A stretch of 51,712 nt of DNA from a virus. Positions 47,506 through 51,712 of this stretch are shown piece by piece; the first letter of the stretch is position 1, and every line of letters begins with the position of its first letter. The stretch is taken from the IMG/VR virus record IMGVR_UViG_3300030117_006596, positions 1 to 51,712 of that record, one strand, 5' to 3'. Both the position numbers and the translations under genes were made by a program. The notes beneath the pieces are model-generated. The model made no database searches. It was given only the letters and a program-made list of their open reading frames with translations, and was not told the DNA's origin.

Positions 47506-49761
47506 ATGACAGTATCAATCGAAATCAAAGGTAATCTTGCTAAACTACTAGCAACTGAAGACCTTATCATTGAGCATAAACCAGTCGAGACAGCATCATT
47601 TGATGTTGATAGAAGAGTCCTTGTACTACCTGTATGGGATAGAGCAAGTGAGACTGTTTACGATATGCTAGTGGCACATGAAGTGGGTCACGCTCTATTC
47701 ACACCTAATAGAGATTGGTGGAAAGAAGATGAGTTCAAAACAGTACCACATGATTATGTCAATGTGGTAGAAGATGCTCGCATTGAAAGACAAATCAAGC
47801 AAAGATATAGAGGTCTCAACAGAGATTTCAACAAAGGATATTCTGAGTTACATAATGATGATCTATTTGAATTAGAGAATACAAATGTAAATCATTTGAA
47901 ACCTATTGATAGAATCAATCTATACTTCAAGATCGGTAGTTTCATTGACATTGAGTTCAATGATACTGAGAATGAGTTTGTGACCAGAATTTCTAGATGT
48001 GAGACATTTGACGAGGTACTACAAATATCTAAAGAGATACACGAGTACACTAAAGAAATGCAAGAGCAAATGCAGAAGCAAGCAAATGCCGAGCAAAAAG
48101 AGTCCGAAGCACAAGATAATGCCAAAGTCGAGGTCAGACCTGACATGTCAGAGTCTAATGATAACACTCAGGCACAAAAAGATGAGCAAGAAACTGATAC
48201 TCAGGGTCAGGAAGATCAAGAGGACGAATCAGTACAAGGTAGAACAGACAAACAATATCCTGATGAAGTAGAGGATACTCAAGAGGAAGAAACAGAGTCA
48301 GAGACAGAAGGTTCTGGCACTATGGGTTCTGAATTCGGAGACATCAATACTGCTACAACTCAGAGATCACTTGATGAGAGTATAGAGGATTTGACTAACA
48401 TTCATAAAGATCAAATACCTACACAATATGTTACTATACCTAACATGAAAATGGATAAGGTTGTTATTGATTTTGATACTATCAAATCATATCTTGATAA
48501 TCATTTTACTGAGAACAATACTACTGACTCAACAAATCAGTTCATCATTGACCACACTCAAAGATTCAATGAGTTCAAGAAATCAAGTAACAAAGAAGTC
48601 AACTATCTTGTCAAAGAGTTTGAAATGAAAAAGTCAGCAGACTCATACGCTAGACAGAGAACAGCAAAGACTGGTATGCTTGACACATCTAAGTTACACA
48701 CATACATGTACAATGAAGATGTATTCAAGAAAGTAACAACAATAACTGATGGAAAGAATCATGGTCTTATATTTGTTCTGGACTGGTCAGGTTCAATGAA
48801 CAACATACTTGAAGATACTCTCAAGCAATTATTTCAATTAGTCTGGTTCTGCAAAAAGGTTCAAATCCCTTATGAGGTGTACGCTTTCACAAATGATTCA
48901 TGGGGTTTAGGTGTTGAAGATGATGCTGAAAAACCATACACATCATACAGAAATACATCAAGCGAACTACTGGTTGATACTTGGAAAGAGGGAGACATCA
49001 ATATTGATGGGTGTTTCCGTATGGTAAACATATTATCATCTAAGGCAAGAACCAAAGATATTGAGAAGCAAATGATAAACTTATGGTTGACAAACTGTAG
49101 TTTCAAGTATCACTACAATCATTGTTTCTCACACCCTGCAAAGTTTCATCTATCAGGTACACCATTGAATGAAGCGATCATTGCCACTAAGCAATTAGTC
49201 AAGCAAATGATGAAGAAAATTCAAAAAGTACACGTTGTTATCCTGACTGATGGGGAAGCACACCAACCTAGTTACAATGTGGATAGATCAAAGTTACATG
49301 ATGGTTGGGGTGTTGACCATAAGGGAACAAGATCAGTTGGTTCAACATGTATGTTGAGAAATCGTAAGTCAGGTAAGACTTATGGATTGACCTATAGTAA
49401 TTGTTCATTGAAACTCATTGAGTCTATCAAGGACGATCTACCTAACGTCTCATACATTGCTTTTAGAGTGGTTGAGAGGGGTGGTATGAGATATGTGTGG
49501 TCTCAGTATGGTATGGAAACATATCCAGACTATGAGCAAATGAAAGAGCAAGTCAAGAAAGGCAATCTCTCACTCACATTGAATTCATTTGATAAATTCT
49601 TTATGATTCCCCAACAACATCTAAGTGTGGACTCAGATCAACTAGAACAAGTTGAAGAGGGTGCAACTAAAAGAGAAGTCTCAATGGCATTTCGTAAGAT
49701 GTTCAAGAACAAAAAGACTAACAAGTTTATGCTCTCAGAATTTGCAAAAGTCATTGCATAA
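47506..49761 (+). CDS. cobT: CobT-like VWA protein with metallopeptidase motif
   Basis: A 751-residue protein. The N-terminal region has H58-E-V-G-H62, a zincin-like metal site, followed by N-V-V-E-D-A-R-I-E (about 86-94) that could give a further ligand. A very acidic Gln/Glu/Asp-rich linker (about 180-285) leads to a VWA domain with MIDAS D-W-S-G-S-M (426-431) and T-D-G (near 579). CobT-type proteins pair with CobS-type AAA+ ATPases in cobaltochelatase or related MoxR/VWA chaperone systems; the partner gene follows. The HEVGH motif raises the chance of a protease-like or metal-handling function instead of cobalt insertion. Confidence 0.78.
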   Translation: MTVSIEIKGNLAKLLATEDLIIEHKPVETASFDVDRRVLVLPVWDRASETVYDMLVAHEVGHALFTPNRDWWKEDEFKTVPHDYVNVVEDARIERQIKQRYRGLNRDFNKGYSELHNDDLFELENTNVNHLKPIDRINLYFKIGSFIDIEFNDTENEFVTRISRCETFDEVLQISKEIHEYTKEMQEQMQKQANAEQKESEAQDNAKVEVRPDMSESNDNTQAQKDEQETDTQGQEDQEDESVQGRTDKQYPDEVEDTQEEETESETEGSGTMGSEFGDINTATTQRSLDESIEDLTNIHKDQIPTQYVTIPNMKMDKVVIDFDTIKSYLDNHFTENNTTDSTNQFIIDHTQRFNEFKKSSNKEVNYLVKEFEMKKSADSYARQRTAKTGMLDTSKLHTYMYNEDVFKKVTTITDGKNHGLIFVLDWSGSMNNILEDTLKQLFQLVWFCKKVQIPYEVYAFTNDSWGLGVEDDAEKPYTSYRNTSSELLVDTWKEGDINIDGCFRMVNILSSKARTKDIEKQMINLWLTNCSFKYHYNHCFSHPAKFHLSGTPLNEAIIATKQLVKQMMKKIQKVHVVILTDGEAHQPSYNVDRSKLHDGWGVDHKGTRSVGSTCMLRNRKSGKTYGLTYSNCSLKLIESIKDDLPNVSYIAFRVVERGGMRYVWSQYGMETYPDYEQMKEQVKKGNLSLTLNSFDKFFMIPQQHLSVDSDQLEQVEEGATKREVSMAFRKMFKNKKTNKFMLSEFAKVIA

Positions 49762-49771
49762 ACCAATCATC

Positions 49772-49804
49772 AAAGTGGCACATTGCATATTGCATTGCCA
49801 CTTT
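49772..49804 (+). terminator. Hairpin between the cobT- and cobS-like genes
   Basis: A 9-bp perfect stem (AAAGTGGCA 49772-49780, TGCCACTTT 49796-49804) with a 15-nt loop. No long T tract follows, so it may be a partial terminator, an attenuator or a processing/stability stem adjusting the ratio of the two proteins. Confidence 0.55.
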
Positions 49805-49844
49805 CCAACCATTACAATTAGTACATAAGCAATCAATCAAGATT

Positions 49845-50975
49845 ATGCCAAGAACAATCAACTTTGAACCACACTTTGATGCAATCACTTCTAAGTATGG
49901 TAAAGAACTAGATGCTGATATGGTCAAGGAGTATGTTGCAAACAACCCTGACGTATCCTATCAGACTGTCACTAAGTATCTAAACAAGTGGAAAATATCT
50001 AGAGGTAAGTGGAACATCAAAACACCACAACAAGAAACTCAGATACCAACTGCTACATTTCAAGTACAGCAACCACAATCAACTAAACTCACAAAGACTG
50101 AGAAAGTTGAACAAAATCTTATCCCTGCAAAGGATAACACATTCATTCCTTTTGGCAATTTCCCTTCACTCAAGAAAGTTATTGCATCAAGAGAATTCTA
50201 TCCAACATTCATTACTGGTATGAGTGGCAATGGTAAGACATTCGGTGTTGAGCAAGCATGCTCTCAGTTGAATAGAGAACTTATCAGGGTCAACATTACA
50301 GTCGAGACTGACGAGGACGATTTGATCGGTGGTTTCAGACTTGTCAATGGTCAAACAGTATGGCACAATGGTGCTGTTGTTGAAGCACTAGAGCGTGGTG
50401 CTATCTTATTACTTGATGAGATTGATCTAGCATCAAACAAGATACTATGCTTACAACCCATACTAGAGGGCAAAGGTCTGTTTCTCAAAAAGATTGGCGA
50501 GTACATCAAACCTGCAAAGGGATTCAATGTCATTGCTACTGCTAACACAAAGGGCAAGGGTTCTGATGATGGTCGTTTCATAGGTACTAACATACTCAAT
50601 GAAGCGTTCCTTGAGAGATTCCCTATCACATTTGAGCAAGAGTATCCTACAGTAGTGACTGAGAAAAAGATACTTACCAGACTATGTGAAGAGATCGGGA
50701 TACCTCTTACTGGCGATCACAAAGGGTTCATAGACTACCTATGTGACTGGAGTGACATAGTAAGACGTACATTCAAAGATGGTGGTGTTGATGAGATCAT
50801 ATCCACTCGAAGACTCGTACACATCATGAGAGCATATCAAATCTTTGGCGATAAAGTCAAAGCAATGCAAATGTGTCTCAACAGATTTGATGATGAGACC
50901 AAAGAGTCATTCATGCAACTCTATACTAAACTAGACGAGCATATCACACCAGAAGAGAATGTTACGGAGTCGTAA
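49845..50975 (+). CDS. cobS: CobS-like MoxR-family AAA+ ATPase
   Basis: A 376-residue ATPase. A helical N-terminal domain (Y-G-K-E-L-D-A-D-M-V, N-K-W-K-I-S-R-G-K-W) and a polar linker precede the AAA+ core: Walker A G-M-S-G-N-G-K-T (125-132), E-D-D-L-I-G-G (157-163), Walker B L-L-L-D-E-I-D (188-194), an A-T-A-N-T sensor-1 region and F-L-E-R-F arginine-finger region. It resembles CobS, a core gene of T4-like cyanophages annotated in cobalamin synthesis. A function with the CobT-like protein upstream is likely. Confidence 0.88.
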   Translation: MPRTINFEPHFDAITSKYGKELDADMVKEYVANNPDVSYQTVTKYLNKWKISRGKWNIKTPQQETQIPTATFQVQQPQSTKLTKTEKVEQNLIPAKDNTFIPFGNFPSLKKVIASREFYPTFITGMSGNGKTFGVEQACSQLNRELIRVNITVETDEDDLIGGFRLVNGQTVWHNGAVVEALERGAILLLDEIDLASNKILCLQPILEGKGLFLKKIGEYIKPAKGFNVIATANTKGKGSDDGRFIGTNILNEAFLERFPITFEQEYPTVVTEKKILTRLCEEIGIPLTGDHKGFIDYLCDWSDIVRRTFKDGGVDEIISTRRLVHIMRAYQIFGDKVKAMQMCLNRFDDETKESFMQLYTKLDEHITPEENVTES

Positions 50976-50979
50976 CATT
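50958..50979 (+). terminator. Hairpin at the end of the cobS-like gene
   Basis: AATGTTACG (50958-50966) and CGTAACATT (50971-50979) form a 9-bp perfect stem around a GAGT loop that contains part of the final codons. The downstream T tract is poor, so termination is uncertain. The next promoter starts 4 nt later. Confidence 0.55.
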
Positions 50980-50982
50980 CTA

Positions 50983-51011
50983 TTGACAGGGTAAACCAAA
51001 CCTGTCATAAT
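50983..51011 (+). promoter_or_regulatory. Strong sigma70-type early promoter
   Basis: TTGACA (50983-50988), 17-nt spacer, CATAAT (51006-51011): eleven of twelve bases match. Start expected about 51018, at the first base of a 5' hairpin. It serves the KTSC-like gene about 100 nt downstream. Confidence 0.85.
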
Positions 51012-51016
51012 GAGTA

Positions 51017-51119
51017 TGTCGGTCAGAGGTTTTGATTGATGACTGACAGACCGACAAACCATTTGTGTCATGTCGTATGACCTAAAACTAGGCACTTGAC
51101 AACTTACTACATTATGATT
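51017..51119 (+). ncRNA. Structured early leader or small RNA candidate
   Basis: The roughly 100 nt between the promoter and the next gene lack a convincing gene. An 8-bp stem (51017-51024 with 51049-51056) closes a 24-nt loop right at the transcript 5' end, and a 5-bp stem (51067-51071 with 51077-51081) follows. Only 9- and 13-codon frames are present. It could be a stabilising leader, a regulator of the KTSC-like gene or a small RNA. Confidence 0.35.
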
Positions 51120-51335
51120 ATGCAAATTACAGGTTCTTCCGCTATCGCAAACGTAAACTTCAAAGACGCTAGTCTTGTTGGAATCACATTCACATCACAA
51201 GATACTGAGTATGATTTTCTTGCGAAGGATTCAAACCTTGTTCGTAATGGACTAAGCAATGCAATCTCAAAAGGAGATAGCGTTGGCAAGTTGATCGCTT
51301 CATACAGAAGAGAAGGTCAACTAACAGAAGTGTAA
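51120..51335 (+). CDS. KTSC-like small protein
   Basis: A 71-residue protein. The pattern S-S-A-I-A-N-V-N-F, L-V-G-I-T-F, D-T-E-Y-D-F and a C-terminal helix with A-I-S-K-G-D-S-V-G-K-L-I-A-S-Y-R resembles KTSC domains, short modules of unknown function often found in phages and plasmids. ATG 51114 (two codons earlier) is an alternative start. It follows a strong early promoter and is closed by a terminator at 51392-51417, so it is a single-gene unit. Confidence 0.68.
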   Translation: MQITGSSAIANVNFKDASLVGITFTSQDTEYDFLAKDSNLVRNGLSNAISKGDSVGKLIASYRREGQLTEV

Positions 51336-51391
51336 TCTGAAACTACACAAAGACAACTGAATATTTTGATACTAGCATAATCTCGCAAAGC

Positions 51392-51417
51392 AAAGCACTC
51401 GAAAGGGTGCTTTTCTT
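51392..51417 (+). terminator. Intrinsic terminator with GAAA tetraloop
   Basis: A 9-bp stem (51392-51400 with 51405-51413, one G-T pair) capped by the stable tetraloop GAAA and followed by TCTT. It ends the KTSC-like transcript. The 160 nt around it (51336-51497) hold only this and the next promoter. Confidence 0.8.
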
Positions 51418-51446
51418 ATGCCAATTTATATACTGGTACAAATTGG

Positions 51447-51475
51447 TTGTTATAGCATAAGACTTATACTATAAT
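51447..51475 (+). promoter_or_regulatory. Sigma70-type early promoter at window end
   Basis: TTGTTA (51447-51452), 17-nt spacer, TATAAT (51470-51475). The 11 bases ATAATGAGTAT starting in this -10 box are identical to those at the promoter at 50983-51011. Confidence 0.7.
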
Positions 51476-51497
51476 GAGTATATCAATTACAGACACA

Positions 51498-51712
51498 ATG
51501 ATTACAGCAAAAGACATTCTACAATTCAAAACACACAAAGTTTCTCTACAAGAAAGTAAGAGTTGTATCTACAATGGTAGTCCGTTTCAAGTCTATAAAC
51601 AAATGAGTAGCAAGAAGAAAGGGGCAAGGTTCGAGGGTATTGTACAAGAGTATTGCACAAACTTAGGATACAAAGTTACAAAACCTGATAACTCAGATCA
51701 TGATAGAAAGAT
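51498..51712 (+). CDS. Partial gene cut by the window end
   Basis: The first 71 codons of a plus-strand gene. ATG 51498 fits the expected transcription start near 51482; the in-frame ATG 51474 lies inside the -10 box. The part seen has K-K-K-G-A-R-F-E-G-I-V-Q-E-Y and L-G-Y-K-V then D-H-D, which recalls the E...D arrangement of PD-(D/E)XK restriction-like nucleases. That is only suggestive; the end of the gene would decide. Confidence 0.6.
   Translation, partial: MITAKDILQFKTHKVSLQESKSCIYNGSPFQVYKQMSSKKKGARFEGIVQEYCTNLGYKVTKPDNSDHDRK

Noticed and set aside
51096-51118. Second TTGACA (51096-51101) as a promoter for the KTSC-like gene
   Set aside because: The nearest -10-like sequence (TATGAT 51113-51118) is only 11 nt away, too close for sigma70.
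12091-51497. tRNA genes in the gaps between genes
   Set aside because: I looked in the larger gaps (13956-14023, 44439-44525, 46964-47044, 49762-49844, 50976-51119, 51336-51497) and saw no cloverleaf or T-loop sequence; a tRNA program would settle it.

Overview
The window reads as part of the genome of a T4-like myovirus (Straboviridae/Kyanoviridae-type) infecting marine picocyanobacteria. It is AT-rich, densely packed and full of recognisable T4 homologues: gp33, gp59, gp32, gp53, gp48, gp4, gp54, gp26, gp27, gp5 and collar-domain tail fibres. It also carries genes typical of cyanophages: a DUF1825-type protein, a CP12-like protein, PhoH, ThyX and a CobS/CobT-like pair. Late promoters match the cyanophage consensus NATAAATA. 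No tRNA, CRISPR, integrase or photosystem gene was seen. All assignments come from reading motifs; no database search was run.

Layout. (1) 1-4217: a combined terminator/early promoter, ThyX, a carbamoyltransferase split into two genes in swapped order (C-terminal half first), a small protein, PhoH, a RecB-like nuclease and the late-transcription coactivator gp33. (2) 4214-11197: a tightly overlapping cassette of sulfotransferase-like protein, full-length carbamoyltransferase, twitch-type radical SAM enzyme, glycosyltransferase, second radical SAM enzyme, NAD-dependent epimerase and DegT-type aminotransferase. It sits between gp33 and gp59 and looks like a pathway that builds or decorates a sugar or other small group. 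(3) 11184-13955: gp59, DUF1825-like protein, three small proteins (one membrane peptide), gp32 and a membrane protein, closed by a strong bidirectional terminator. (4) 14024-17487 on the minus strand: gp53, gp48, an unknown protein and gp4. (5) 17516-27152 on the plus strand: gp54, gp26, a gp51-like protein, two tape-measure-like hub proteins, gp27, the CP12-like protein, gp5 OB-fold protein, needle beta-helix, a spike with an S74 chaperone domain and a small partner. (6) 27163-28562: a sigma70 promoter with two very small genes (one a zinc finger), then two minus-strand structural proteins. (7) 28605-44438: tail fibre and adhesin genes with long internal repeats, and an unrecognised 3' protein. 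(8) 44526-46963 on the minus strand: a second sugar cassette (UDP-sugar dehydrogenase, HAD phosphatase, GmhA-like SIS protein, KdsB-like cytidylyltransferase). (9) 47045-51712: two small early genes, a CobT-like VWA/HEVGH protein, a CobS-like AAA+ ATPase, a KTSC-like protein and a partial gene cut by the window end.

How it fits together. Early and middle genes appear to use host-type sigma70 promoters (TTGACA-17-TATAAT or close), often paired with stem-loops. Virion genes use NATAAATA late promoters that depend on gp33/gp55-type factors. The baseplate and fibre genes build the adsorption machine. The two sugar cassettes probably alter a glycan, either on the virion or on the infected host surface; a nucleotide-modifying role for the carbamoyltransferases next to ThyX is a weaker alternative. 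The CP12-like gene would redirect host carbon flow from the Calvin cycle, while ThyX, PhoH, gp59 and gp32 support nucleotide supply and replication.
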